Shown here in pieces: positions 46,710 to 54,857 of a stretch of DNA of 64,000 nt; position 1 is the stretch's first letter; the number at the start of each line of letters is the position of its first letter. The notes under the pieces are model-generated. The model did no database searches. It was not told the DNA's origin and saw only the letters and a program-made list of their open reading frames with translations. Location of the stretch: positions 26,643 to 90,642 of the forward strand of contig NZ_JAJSDQ010000009.1 of NCBI RefSeq assembly GCF_021272345.1, in the 5' to 3' direction. Origin of the DNA: Ornithinimicrobium sediminis. GTDB taxonomy: Bacteria > Actinomycetota > Actinomycetes > Actinomycetales > Dermatophilaceae. The translations under genes were made by a program, and so were the position numbers.

Positions 46710-47432
46710 ATGACCGCTTCTCATGACCGAACCCACCGCGGTGCGGGCCTGGACGACGAAGGGGCCACATCGCTCGACACGCGTCCTGCACACGACGACC
46801 ACAGCACCCAGGAGGCCTTCATCGGCACCGAGCGAAGCCGTGCTGGCTCCAACGTGTCCTGGGGGGCTATCTTCGCCGGCGTCGTGACGTTCCTGGCGTT
46901 GACGCTGCTGCTCAACATCGCGACGGCAGCCATGGGCCTTCAGGGCACGTCAGGAGCGGCAGCCGGCATCTGGAGCGTCATCGCACTGGCCATCGCGCTG
47001 GCCGCAGCCGGCTACGTCGCCGGCGCTCTGGCGGCACGAGCCGGTCTGCTGCACGGCTTCCTCGCCTGGGCCACCTCGATGCTGGCGGTCCTCGTGCTCG
47101 CCGGGTGGCTCGGCTCCAGCCTGCTGGGTGCCGTAGGCAACATCGCCGGCACTGCTGCCCAGACTGCGGCTGAGACCACCACCACGACCGGCCAGGACGT
47201 GGAGGACGCAGCCGGTGAGGTTGAGGACACCGTCTCCCAGGGAGACCTCGACGAGGTGCAGCAGGAGGTCGAGGCTGCCACCGACGACATCGCCGGAGGC
47301 GCCTGGTGGGCCTTCGCAGGTGCGCTGATCGGCGCGCTGATCGCTGCCTTCGCCGGCGCCGCCGGTGCGCGCAGCGTCATCAACCGGGACGAGGAGGTCG
47401 CGGTCGAGCGCCGTCGGCCCACCCGCCGTTGA
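46710..47432 (+). CDS. Membrane protein with small-residue-rich helices (TIGR04086/YrzE-like)
   Basis: A 240-residue protein with a polar N-terminus (1-50), a helix pair (WGAIFAGVVTFLALTLLLNI and about 85-107), a further helix (112-135), an acidic Thr-rich loop that should face outside (150-190), and a last helix (195-218) before a basic tail. AAGGA lies nine bases before the ATG. It resembles small envelope-stress membrane proteins, but the function is not recognised. A terminator hairpin follows 15 bp after the stop. Confidence 0.75.
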   Translation: MTASHDRTHRGAGLDDEGATSLDTRPAHDDHSTQEAFIGTERSRAGSNVSWGAIFAGVVTFLALTLLLNIATAAMGLQGTSGAAAGIWSVIALAIALAAAGYVAGALAARAGLLHGFLAWATSMLAVLVLAGWLGSSLLGAVGNIAGTAAQTAAETTTTTGQDVEDAAGEVEDTVSQGDLDEVQQEVEAATDDIAGGAWWAFAGALIGALIAAFAGAAGARSVINRDEEVAVERRRPTRR

Positions 47433-47446
47433 GCCGTCACTGCCTC

Positions 47447-47487
47447 GCGAGGGCCCCGGTCGTCCCACGACGATGCGGGGCCCTCGC
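47447..47487 (+). terminator. Hairpin terminator after the 46710 membrane gene
   Basis: A 12-bp perfect stem, GCGAGGGCCCCG (47447-47458) and its complement (47476-47487), with a 17-base loop. It lies 15 bp past the stop codon and has no U-run. Confidence 0.75.
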
Positions 47488-47531
47488 CCGTGGTGCAGGC
47501 GAGGCCGGGAAGCGTGCCGCGGCGCGAGGCG

Positions 47532-47895
47532 CAGGTTGTCCGCCGCGGTGACCAGCTGCAGGTGGAGCTCGGTGAAGGGCCCTGTATCAGCGCCGCGTGG
47601 TAGCACGAGCAGGTGGTTTCCGAGGACCTGGCTCGGTTGCTGGCTGTCAACGCAGCGCTGGTGGTGGCGGCCGCGCAGCGGATCGAGAACCTGACGATCG
47701 CGGTCGACGGACACACCACCATCGGCAAGGCACTGGGAATCATCATGGTGCAGTTCGACCTGGACGACGAGCTGGCCTTCGCCGTCCTGCGTCGTCTGTC
47801 CCGGGACGGGAACCCGCAAGCTGTTCGACATCGCTCAGAGTTTCGTCGAGACCCGTGGTCTGTCCCACTCTGCACAGCAGCAGCCGGCGCACTAG
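47532..47895 (+). pseudogene. Remnant of a GAF-ANTAR RNA-binding regulator
   Basis: One frame reads RRGDQLQVELGEGPCISAAW, a TAG stop at 47601, then HEQVVSEDLA. These are typical of the middle of a GAF domain in GAF-ANTAR regulators. The frame then jumps directly to AALVVAAAQRIENLTIAVDG, the linker, and to the ANTAR helices KALGIIMVQFDLDDELAFAV. After RLSRDGN the reading continues only in another frame as KLFDIAQSFVETRGLSH and a stop at 47893. So the gene has lost its N-terminus and most of the GAF domain, and has a nonsense codon and a frameshift. ANTAR proteins bind nascent RNA as antiterminators; this copy cannot. Confidence 0.8.
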
Positions 47896-48078
47896 CACCC
47901 GCAGGGACCGCGCCGGTCCGCCCCATCCGGCCGTTGCGCGCTCCAGGCGACCAGAGCGTCGGGCGAGGTCACAACGCCACAAGGGGTGTGCGACAAAGCA
48001 AAACTGTCACCCTGTTGTTTGCGCTCAGGGCATCCGTCATTGTCAGTCCGGGCCGCTTATCCGGCACTCCCGGCGCGG

Positions 48079-48106
48079 TTGACCAACCTTTGTGGGTCAA
48101 TATGCT
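48079..48106 (+). promoter_or_regulatory. Promoter with embedded operator-like dyad before the DUF3152 gene
   Basis: TTGACC (48079-48084) and TATGCT (48101-48106) are spaced 16 bp apart and fit a vegetative -35/-10 pair. The -35 is also the left arm of an inverted repeat, TTGACC-N10-GGTCAA (right arm 48095-48100), filling the spacer. A repressor bound here would block the polymerase. The start codon is 56 bp downstream. Confidence 0.6.
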
Positions 48107-48161
48107 GGACGGAAGGGCACAGCACGACTGACAAGGACGCCGTACGAGTCAGGAGGATGCA

Positions 48162-48956
48162 ATGCGCCGCATCTGCGCCAAGATTGCAGCAGTCGCCTTG
48201 ACCACTTTCGGGTTGACCGCCCTTCCCGCCGGTTCGGCCTCTGCTCACACGTTCAGTTATTCGATCGAGACGAGCGGTGCTGTGAGCAGCGATGTCGGGA
48301 CATTCGCGGCGATTACGCGCAGCAACCTGACGGATGGCCGAGGGTGGATCCTGGACGGGGGCATCTCCTACACACAGGTGAGCTCCGACGCCGACCCTGA
48401 CATGCGGATCGTGCTCGCGACGCCGGCCGCGGTGGATGCGGCTGCGCCCGGGTGCAGCGCCACGTGGAGCTGCCGAGTGGGTGACCGAGTCCTGATCAAC
48501 GAGGAGCGTTGGAACACCGCGACCGCGTCCTGGACCGGAGACCTGCACAGCTACCGGCACTACGTCATCAACCACGAGGTAGGACACTGGCTGGGCCTCG
48601 GACACTGGGGGTGCCCGGGATCGGGCGCGGCCGCCCCGGTGATGCAGCAGCAGTCCATCAGCCTGGACGGGTGCGAGGCCACCACCTGGCCGCTGTGGTC
48701 GGAGAAGCGCGCCGTGGCGGAGGTCCAGGGTGTCAGCTCCTTCCTCAGCCTCCTGGAGTGGGGTGACCGGGGCCCTGCCGTCGCCGAGTGGCAGGCACAG
48801 CTCAACCAGGTGCGCAGCGACGACATCGCCGTCGACGGTGTCTTCGGGCCTATCACGGAGCAGGCCACCATCGACTTCCAGCGCTCGCAGGGGATTCTCG
48901 TCGACGGAGTCGTCGGCCCACAGACTCGTTCTGCGATGCGCGGCGCCCTGCAGTGA
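48162..48956 (+). CDS. Secreted DUF3152 metalloprotease with peptidoglycan-binding domain
   Basis: A 264-residue exported protein. A clear Sec signal peptide ends at AGSASA (residue 28). The DUF3152 domain (30-185) holds the zinc motif HEVGHWLGLGH (His138, Glu139, His142, His148), followed by CPG and LDGC with the family cysteines. Residues 195-264 form a PG_binding_1 domain (WGDRGPAVAEWQAQLN and DGVFGPITEQATIDFQ). AGGAGG lies five bases before the ATG. The fusion suggests a cell-wall-bound zinc protease; the substrate is unknown. An inverted-repeat promoter suggests regulated expression. Confidence 0.9.
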   Translation: MRRICAKIAAVALTTFGLTALPAGSASAHTFSYSIETSGAVSSDVGTFAAITRSNLTDGRGWILDGGISYTQVSSDADPDMRIVLATPAAVDAAAPGCSATWSCRVGDRVLINEERWNTATASWTGDLHSYRHYVINHEVGHWLGLGHWGCPGSGAAAPVMQQQSISLDGCEATTWPLWSEKRAVAEVQGVSSFLSLLEWGDRGPAVAEWQAQLNQVRSDDIAVDGVFGPITEQATIDFQRSQGILVDGVVGPQTRSAMRGALQ

Positions 48957-48962
48957 GGTAGA

Positions 48963-49068
48963 TCATGGCGTGGCCAGCAGCTGGCTGCCCCGCTCGGCAC
49001 CCTTCTTGCTGTCGGCCTGTGCCTTGGTGAAGAGCTCGACCAGCTCGTCGTCGCCCTGGCGCTCGGCG
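48963..49068 (-). pseudogene. Possible C-terminal gene fragment
   Basis: On the minus strand a 35-residue tail, AERQGDDELVELFTKAQADS and on to KKGAERGSQLLATP with a TGA stop, reads like a genuine helical protein end. The upstream frame (Pro/His/Arg-rich) reads as shadow of the plus-strand CBS gene. It may be the leftover end of a deleted gene. The evidence is amino-acid composition only. Confidence 0.3.
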
Positions 49069-49151
49069 CGGGACCGGTCCGGTTGCCGACCCGGTGTGTC
49101 CGGGACAGGGTGGGGGCGGCAGGTGACCCGCATACCCTCACAGGGAGTTTC

Positions 49152-49811
49152 ATGACCACCCGGCGGATTCGGCCAGCAGGTCACGAGCCCGAGCCCGCCA
49201 CGTCTCTGACCCGTGACCTTGCCGACTCCATCCTGCTCGTCCCCCGCCTCCTCGGCTCGCTGTCGCGGGCGACGCCCGGCGTCATGGAAGAGCTGCCGGG
49301 CACCATGCGCGAGGTCCGACGGCTGGCATCCGGCCTGGCGCGACTCACCGAACCCGGTGGTGCACTGACGCGGGCCCTGAAGTCCGCGGGATCGCCGGAG
49401 GCGTGGCGGGAGGGTCGTCCGGTGGGGCCTACTGACCGCTCGAACGCCCCAGCCCCTCCGCCCGCTCCAGATCAGGAGCGCAGGGACGGTGAAGGGACCA
49501 TGCCTGCCCGGATGCACAGCGTGACCGAGGACCAGCCGCTGGTCGAGGCGGCCAGGCTGATGCGTGACCACGGCGTCGGTGCCCTTCCGGTGCTCTCACC
49601 CCGTGGTGAGCTCATCGGCATACTCACCGCACACGACCTCGTCGTGGAGGCTGCGGCCGACGGCATGGACCTGGCCACGACCACCGTCGGCACGGTCGCC
49701 CAGGGCCTTGCGTCTCCGAGTGAGGGCATCGACCGCCTCGTCCAGGCAATCGAGGGCGAACTGCCGGGCACGGTCAGCGCGTCAGACCTCCCGCGGCGCT
49801 CCGTCTCCTAA
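49152..49811 (+). CDS. CBS-domain protein
   Basis: A 219-residue protein. The N-terminal half (about 1-110) is helical with a SILLVPRLLGSLSRATPGV stretch and a Pro-rich linker. The C-terminal half contains a CBS pair: HSVTEDQPLVEAARLMRDHGVGALPVL and ELIGILTAHDLVVEA form the clear motif, with a weak second half. CBS pairs bind adenosyl nucleotides and sense energy state. AGGGAG precedes the ATG. The partner is unknown. A possible gene remnant lies just before it on the other strand. Confidence 0.75.
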   Translation: MTTRRIRPAGHEPEPATSLTRDLADSILLVPRLLGSLSRATPGVMEELPGTMREVRRLASGLARLTEPGGALTRALKSAGSPEAWREGRPVGPTDRSNAPAPPPAPDQERRDGEGTMPARMHSVTEDQPLVEAARLMRDHGVGALPVLSPRGELIGILTAHDLVVEAAADGMDLATTTVGTVAQGLASPSEGIDRLVQAIEGELPGTVSASDLPRRSVS

Positions 49812-49911
49812 GACAGGGTGTTCAACCCCGGGTAGGCGCGCACGAGGTGCCGGAACCCCAGAGCGGTTCTACGATCCTGGCACCGGACAGCAGTGGAAGG
49901 TGGGGCCCGGC

Positions 49912-50541
49912 ATGCATCGTCGCACGAGGCTGGGCCTCACCCTCTGGCTCAGCGCTGTCGTCGGAGTCACCGGGTGTGGTGAGGACCAGCGGACCACGAC
50001 CACGTCCACTGGCACAGGCACGTCGGCGAAGACAGCCACACCGACCGGGACGGACGTCCGCTCCCCCGTGGCCGAGGGCACCTACTCCGGCACGTTCACC
50101 GTGCTGGAGGACAGCACCCAGGCACCCGACGGTGAGGACGCGGGGAGTGTGGTCGGGGCCGACTTCGAGGCAGAAGTAACCTTGCGGGGTGACTGCGACG
50201 ACTCGGACCAGTGCACGGTCCAGCACGACTCGGTCTTGCTGCACTACCCCGAGGAGGTGGAGCCGACCTGGACGATGGAGCGAGCGGAGGACCGATGGAC
50301 TGCGACCTCCGAGGGGTCCTACGAAGAAGACTGCGTCGACGAGGCCGGCAACGTCTACGGGACGTTCCACAGCGACGTCAGCTACGAGCTCACGATGGAG
50401 AAGTCCGAGGAGGTCGACGGTCGACTCGTCTGGACGACCATGACGTTCACCTTCGTCGAGGACACCGACAGCCCAGACACGGAACAGGGATGCTACGCCT
50501 CGAGATACGTGGTCGAGGGGGCACTGTCCAGGACCAGCTGA
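49912..50541 (+). CDS. Predicted lipoprotein, function unknown
   Basis: A 209-residue protein with a signal peptide ending in the lipobox VTGC (about residue 22), a Thr/Ser/Gly-rich spacer (25-52) and a beta-rich domain with two Cys pairs (CDDSDQC, then single Cys in EEDCVDE and QGCYAS), probably disulphide-bonded. A GTG four codons earlier could be the true start; GGAAGG fits either. There is no detectable similarity to the lipoprotein at 6110 beyond architecture. It lies next to decayed genes. Confidence 0.7.
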   Translation: MHRRTRLGLTLWLSAVVGVTGCGEDQRTTTTSTGTGTSAKTATPTGTDVRSPVAEGTYSGTFTVLEDSTQAPDGEDAGSVVGADFEAEVTLRGDCDDSDQCTVQHDSVLLHYPEEVEPTWTMERAEDRWTATSEGSYEEDCVDEAGNVYGTFHSDVSYELTMEKSEEVDGRLVWTTMTFTFVEDTDSPDTEQGCYASRYVVEGALSRTS

Positions 50542-50563
50542 AGTCCTTGGGCCACTGCGCGGC

Positions 50564-50770
50564 TCAGCCCGTGCCCGTCCCGGCCACGTCCAGGACGGCC
50601 TCGATCACGACCTCCGGTTCGTCGTAGTAGATGAAGTGCCTGCTGTCCTGGCCACGACCAGACGGGCGTCGGTGGACCGGGTGAGGTGGTCCTCCTGAAG
50701 CTCCTGCCCGCGCGGTAGGCCTTCTCGGGGGTGATGCCGGGCTGGCTCGAAGCCGGCGCCCGACCCGTCC
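50564..50770 (-). pseudogene. Alpha/beta hydrolase C-terminal remnant
   Basis: On the minus strand three pieces in three frames make a typical alpha/beta-hydrolase C-terminus. ITPEKAYRAG is followed by QELQEDHLTRSTDARLVVA, and then by DSRHFIYYDEPEVVIEAVLD and a stop. The His in the SRHFI block would be the catalytic one. At least two single-base shifts separate the pieces, and the nucleophile part is not found upstream. So the gene is truncated and frameshifted. Confidence 0.6.
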
Positions 50771-51013
50771 GCCCAGTTCCACGAGATCGTCTGTACCTCG
50801 AACGTGCCGGGCAGCTCAGCGGCGATCACCTCGTGCGGGAACCGCGTCGCCGGCTGCCCCACCAGCTCTGCCGCCCCTCCCATCGCGCCGGCAAGCACGG
50901 CGTTCGACCTGCCGACCGGTGCCGCAGGCCACGACCTGCATCCTGGACCGATCGGTGCTCCGGGCGTACGGTGACATGACCCCGTGATCCAGCGGGGTCG
51001 AACGGGAGCACCG

Positions 51014-52294
51014 ATGCAAGGACCACTGAGCGACTTCTCCCTCGTCGACGCCATCGCAGGACGACGCTCGCGACGTTTCGGCCTCGGTATGGAGATGCCC
51101 TCGGGTCCTCTGGCCTACCGGTCTCGGGCGGAGCCGATGCCGTTGTCGGAGCTCGAACGCACGATCCTCGTGGCGGCCGCGACCGGCGTCACCGGGTGGA
51201 GCTTCGGGGTGCCGTACGGACCGGACCGGCCGCACGAGCATGCCCACTACACGCAGAGGTTCACCGGTCGCACGGCGCCGACCGCAGCGGGGATCGGCAC
51301 ACCGACGCTGTTCGCCACCGACGACTCCGGGACGTACTTCACCAACACCCGTGACGCCCTGCCCGACCTGCCTCTGGAGGGCGACGACAGCCGCGAGGCC
51401 CTCGACGCCATGGTCCGGACCGTCCGCACGCACACAGAACGGCTGTCCGAGCGACGCCTCGACCTCCCCCAGGCGCCCCCGCACATGCTGGAACCGAACC
51501 TGTGGATGGCCAACACACCAGGCTCGACCCTCTTCATGCCCGTGGCCGACGCCAGCGAGCAGGTGCTCGGGTTCATGGCCATGGCGCTGGCGAACGGCAA
51601 CATGCTCATCGACGACGTCGCAGGTCGTCCCGCCGGTGACCTGGCGCCCTTCGTCCGCAGCGGCCTCCTGGAGGAGGACAAGCGCATCCCGCTGACCGTT
51701 CTGCAGCAGATGGCCTACGAGGCCAACGTCGCCGAGCTGGCCTTCGTCGGCCACAACATGGTGCTCATGATGCAGGCCATGGGGCTGGGCGGCCTGTACC
51801 TCAGCGGCCTCAACCGCTGGAGCGTCCTCGGAGCCTTCGGGGACAGCGGCATCCGGGGGCTCGGGTTCCGGTTCGTCACAGACCCACGGTGGGTCCTCCC
51901 CAACCCCGTCGGGCTCGACGGCCACATCGAGGGCCTGTGCCCGCCGTACGTGACGGACATGCGCCAGGCCGTAGCCGTCTTCACCGAGCGCAAGTTCGGG
52001 CCCCGCGGCGCCTACGACCCCAGCACCCCGGGCGCCTGGGGCGACACCGAGGCGGTCAAGCGCGGCGTCACCCCATACTCAGAGGAGTTCATGGACTGCC
52101 TGGGCGAGGTCGCCCAGTACGTCTACGACACCTACGGGAAGTTCCCCAACACGTTCACGACCATGGTCCTGACCGGCTACGTGCAGGCTGTGCACCTCGA
52201 CACCGACTTCTACGACACCCACTACCGGCCCGGCGCCTACCTCTCCACGCACGCGCACCACATGGAGCGCTGGCACGCCGACGACCCGCGGTGA
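51014..52294 (+). CDS. Nitroreductase-like protein of unknown function
   Basis: A 426-residue soluble protein. Its start, AIAGRRSRRFGLGMEM, followed by SELERTILVAAATGVTGWSF, resembles the FMN-phosphate-binding Arg-rich start of nitroreductase-fold enzymes. The middle block AELAFVGHNMVLMMQAMGLGG resembles their helix with GLG. The 130-residue C-terminal extension (PPYVTDMRQAVAVFTERKFG, GVTPYSEEFMDCLGEVAQYV) is not a part I recognise. GGGAG precedes the ATG. No redox partner or biosynthetic neighbours are present. Fold assignment is moderate; function is unknown. Confidence 0.6.
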   Translation: MQGPLSDFSLVDAIAGRRSRRFGLGMEMPSGPLAYRSRAEPMPLSELERTILVAAATGVTGWSFGVPYGPDRPHEHAHYTQRFTGRTAPTAAGIGTPTLFATDDSGTYFTNTRDALPDLPLEGDDSREALDAMVRTVRTHTERLSERRLDLPQAPPHMLEPNLWMANTPGSTLFMPVADASEQVLGFMAMALANGNMLIDDVAGRPAGDLAPFVRSGLLEEDKRIPLTVLQQMAYEANVAELAFVGHNMVLMMQAMGLGGLYLSGLNRWSVLGAFGDSGIRGLGFRFVTDPRWVLPNPVGLDGHIEGLCPPYVTDMRQAVAVFTERKFGPRGAYDPSTPGAWGDTEAVKRGVTPYSEEFMDCLGEVAQYVYDTYGKFPNTFTTMVLTGYVQAVHLDTDFYDTHYRPGAYLSTHAHHMERWHADDPR

Positions 52295-52328
52295 GCGAGG
52301 GCGCACCAGGACACCGGCGGGCGGTGGC

Positions 52329-54140
52329 TCAGTCCAGGTAGTCGCGCAGCACCTGCGAGCGGGACGGGTGTCGCAGCTTCGACATGGTCTTGGACTCTAT
52401 CTGCCGGATCCGCTCGCGGGTGACGCCGTAGACCTTGCCGATCTCGTCCAGCGTCTTGGGCTGGCCGTCGGAGAGCCCGAAGCGCATCGAGACCACGCCG
52501 GCCTCGCGCTCGGACAGGGTGTCCAGCACCGAGTGCAGCTGCTCCTGGAGCAGGGTGAAGGACACGGCGTCCGCCGGGACAACGGCCTCGGAGTCCTCGA
52601 TCAGGTCACCGAACTCGCTGTCGCCGTCCTCACCGAGGGGAGTGTGCAGCGAGATCGGCTCACGACCGTACTTCTGGACCTCGACGACCTTCTCCGGCGT
52701 CATGTCCAGCTCGGCCGCCAACTCCTCCGGGCTGGGCTCGCGGCCCAGGTCCTGCAGCATCTGGCGCTGGACGCGGGCCAGCTTGTTGATGACCTCGACC
52801 ATGTGGACGGGAATGCGGATGGTGCGAGCCTGGTCGGCCATGGCCCGGGTGATGGCCTGGCGGATCCACCAGGTGGCGTAGGTCGAGAACTTGTAGCCCT
52901 TGGTGTAGTCGAACTTCTCGACCGCGCGGATCAGACCCAGGTTGCCCTCCTGGATCAGGTCCAGGAACAGCATCCCGCGACCGGTGTAGCGCTTGGCGAG
53001 CGAGACCACGAGGCGCAGGTTGGCCTCGAGCAGGTGGTTCTTGGCGTTCTTGCCGTCCTGGGAGATCCACCACAGCTCGCGCTTGAGCTTGGCGTCGATC
53101 TTGTCACCGGAGTTGAGCCGCTCCTCGGCGAACAGGCCGGCCTCGATGCGCTTGGCGAGCTCGACCTCCTGCTCGGCGTTGAGCAGAGCGACCTTGCCGA
53201 TCTGCTTCAGGTAGTCCTTGACCGGGTCGGCGGTGGCTCCGGCGGTCACGACCTGCTGGGCAGGCGCGTCGTCGTCGTCGGCCGAGGACAGCACGAAGCT
53301 GTCGTCCTCACCCTCGGGCTTGGCCTCGGTCTGTGCGGGCTTCTTGGCCCCGACCGTCAGCGCCTCCTTGGCCTCGGCGAGCGCGTCTGGGTCGACCTCG
53401 AGGTCCTCGTCGGGGCCCTCCTCGCCGTCGGCGCCCTCGCCGGCGGGGGCAGCAGCAGCCGCCGCCTCGGCCTTCTTGGCTGCCGCGGTCTTGCGGGTCG
53501 TGGTCTTCTTCGCCGCGGTCTTCTTCGTGCCTGCGGCCGTCTCGGCGGCCTGACGTGTCGTGCCGTCCGTGCTTGCCGCGGCCTTCTTGGCAGGAGCCTT
53601 CTTGGCGGGAGTGCGCTTGGTGGCCGTCTTCTTCGCCGTCGTGCCCGTCGTGGCGGACGCGTCCGCTGCCTCGTCGGCCGGCGCCTCCTCGGGAGCCGCC
53701 TTCGCCGAGGTCGTGGTCTTGGCGGTGGCGGTCCTGCGTGCCGCCGACGTCCGAGCCGTGGCCTTCTTCGCTGCCGGCGCCTCCTCGGTGTCGGCCGCAT
53801 CCCCCTCGGCCTGCGGCGCGTCCTTCTGGGCGGGGGCCTTCGGGGCGGGTGCGCGCTTGGCCGTGGTCTTGCGCGGTCGCTTGGTGCTCGGCAGCGCGGA
53901 GGTCTCGTCCTCACGCACCTCGATCGCCCTGTCGTGGAAGGTGCGCAGCACCTTGGTCTGCCCCTTCTTGGGCAGCTCGGCCTTCTCCAGCGCCTCGCGC
54001 ACCTCGGCCAGCATCAGGAAACCGCGGTCCTTGCCCTGGGCGTAGAGCTCCATCAAGGCCGGGTCGGCGAACTCCTTCGGCAGGTCGGCCCCCGAGGAGG
54101 ACGAGTCGGTCGTGGCCGTTGTGGATGACACGGGTGGCAC
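52329..54140 (-). CDS. sigA: Principal RNA polymerase sigma factor (SigA/HrdB/RpoD)
   Basis: The housekeeping sigma factor, about 603 residues. Region 1.2 starts at [16 protein letters not shown]. Region 2 has the polymerase and -10 binding block [20 protein letters not shown], then [15 protein letters not shown]. Region 3 follows and region 4 ends with [20 protein letters not shown]. Residues 85-250 are a Lys/Ala/Thr-rich, histone-H1-like linker, as in HrdB. The GTG at 54140 is favoured (AGAAAG six bases upstream); a TTG one codon before or a GTG three codons later (VSSTTATT) are possible. Its promoter carries an ECF-like motif. Confidence 0.96.
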   Translation of the reverse strand: MPPVSSTTATTDSSSSGADLPKEFADPALMELYAQGKDRGFLMLAEVREALEKAELPKKGQTKVLRTFHDRAIEVREDETSALPSTKRPRKTTAKRAPAPKAPAQKDAPQAEGDAADTEEAPAAKKATARTSAARRTATAKTTTSAKAAPEEAPADEAADASATTGTTAKKTATKRTPAKKAPAKKAAASTDGTTRQAAETAAGTKKTAAKKTTTRKTAAAKKAEAAAAAAPAGEGADGEEGPDEDLEVDPDALAEAKEALTVGAKKPAQTEAKPEGEDDSFVLSSADDDDAPAQQVVTAGATADPVKDYLKQIGKVALLNAEQEVELAKRIEAGLFAEERLNSGDKIDAKLKRELWWISQDGKNAKNHLLEANLRLVVSLAKRYTGRGMLFLDLIQEGNLGLIRAVEKFDYTKGYKFSTYATWWIRQAITRAMADQARTIRIPVHMVEVINKLARVQRQMLQDLGREPSPEELAAELDMTPEKVVEVQKYGREPISLHTPLGEDGDSEFGDLIEDSEAVVPADAVSFTLLQEQLHSVLDTLSEREAGVVSMRFGLSDGQPKTLDEIGKVYGVTRERIRQIESKTMSKLRHPSRSQVLRDYLD

Positions 54141-54282
54141 CAACTACTTTCTGCGGCAGGGCTGCACTGACGCGGGTGTCGAGGACGGCGGGCTCACGTC
54201 GCGGGTGCACGGGGCACCCGAGAGCGGGGATGAGGGGTCTTGACCTGGGACCGGTCTCACTCACCGATCGGCTTCCGCCACC

Positions 54283-54315
54283 ATTATAAAACCCTGAGAG
54301 GGCATGCTCTGTTCC
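54283..54315 (-). promoter_or_regulatory. sigA promoter with ECF-type GGAACA-N17-GTT and TATAAT
   Basis: On the minus strand GGAACA (54315-54310) is followed after 17 bp by GTT (54292-54290), which matches the actinobacterial SigR/SigH-type consensus GGAAYA-N17-GTT. A perfect TATAAT (54288-54283) overlaps its downstream edge, but no TTGACA-like -35 stands at the right distance. The leader to the sigA start is about 140 bases. Confidence 0.55.
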
Positions 54316-54376
54316 CCCGGGACTGCCCGGAGCAAACCTTAGTGCTCTGACCTGCGGAGACAGCCCCCAGCAGGGT

Positions 54377-54787
54377 TCAGTCGCCGTCGACCGGAGCCTT
54401 GACCGCCAGCACCGGGCAGGACGCGTCGAGCAGGATGCGCTGCGCGTTGGACCCCAGGATCAGCTTGCCGACCGGGGTGCGTCGGCGCAGGCCGATCACG
54501 ATGAAGTCGGCGTCGCTCTCCTCCGCCGCGGCGATGAGGTCCTCGCTCGGGTCGTTGCCGCGGACCAGCGTGCGCACCTCGTGCGCCACACCCTGCTCGT
54601 CCAGCGACTTCTCCAGCGTCTCGAGCAGCTCGTCGAACCGTCGCGCCTCGTCCCCGTCGAACTCGCGCCCCCCGCGGTGGGAGTTCACCACGATGAGCTT
54701 GCGCCCGCGCAGTCGTGCCTCCTCCGCGGCCCGGCTCAGGGCGGCTCGCCCTTCCTTGGTCGGCACGTATCCCACGACGATGGACAT
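54377..54787 (-). CDS. Universal stress protein (UspA family)
   Basis: A 136-residue single-domain UspA protein. It begins MSIVVGYVPTKEG and ends with the nucleotide-binding block VIGLRRRTPVGKLILGSNAQ followed by LLDASCPVLAVK. The G2xG9xGS/T-like pattern suggests ATP binding. GAGGGAG precedes the ATG. It lies upstream of sigA on the same strand, but the sigA promoter falls between them. Stress role inferred from family. Confidence 0.9.
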   Translation of the reverse strand: MSIVVGYVPTKEGRAALSRAAEEARLRGRKLIVVNSHRGGREFDGDEARRFDELLETLEKSLDEQGVAHEVRTLVRGNDPSEDLIAAAEESDADFIVIGLRRRTPVGKLILGSNAQRILLDASCPVLAVKAPVDGD

Positions 54788-54857
54788 CGATACTCCCTCT
54801 CGGACGGCTTCAGCGCAGACGGCTTGAGGCTACACCGGCGCCGCGGTTGTGCGACCC

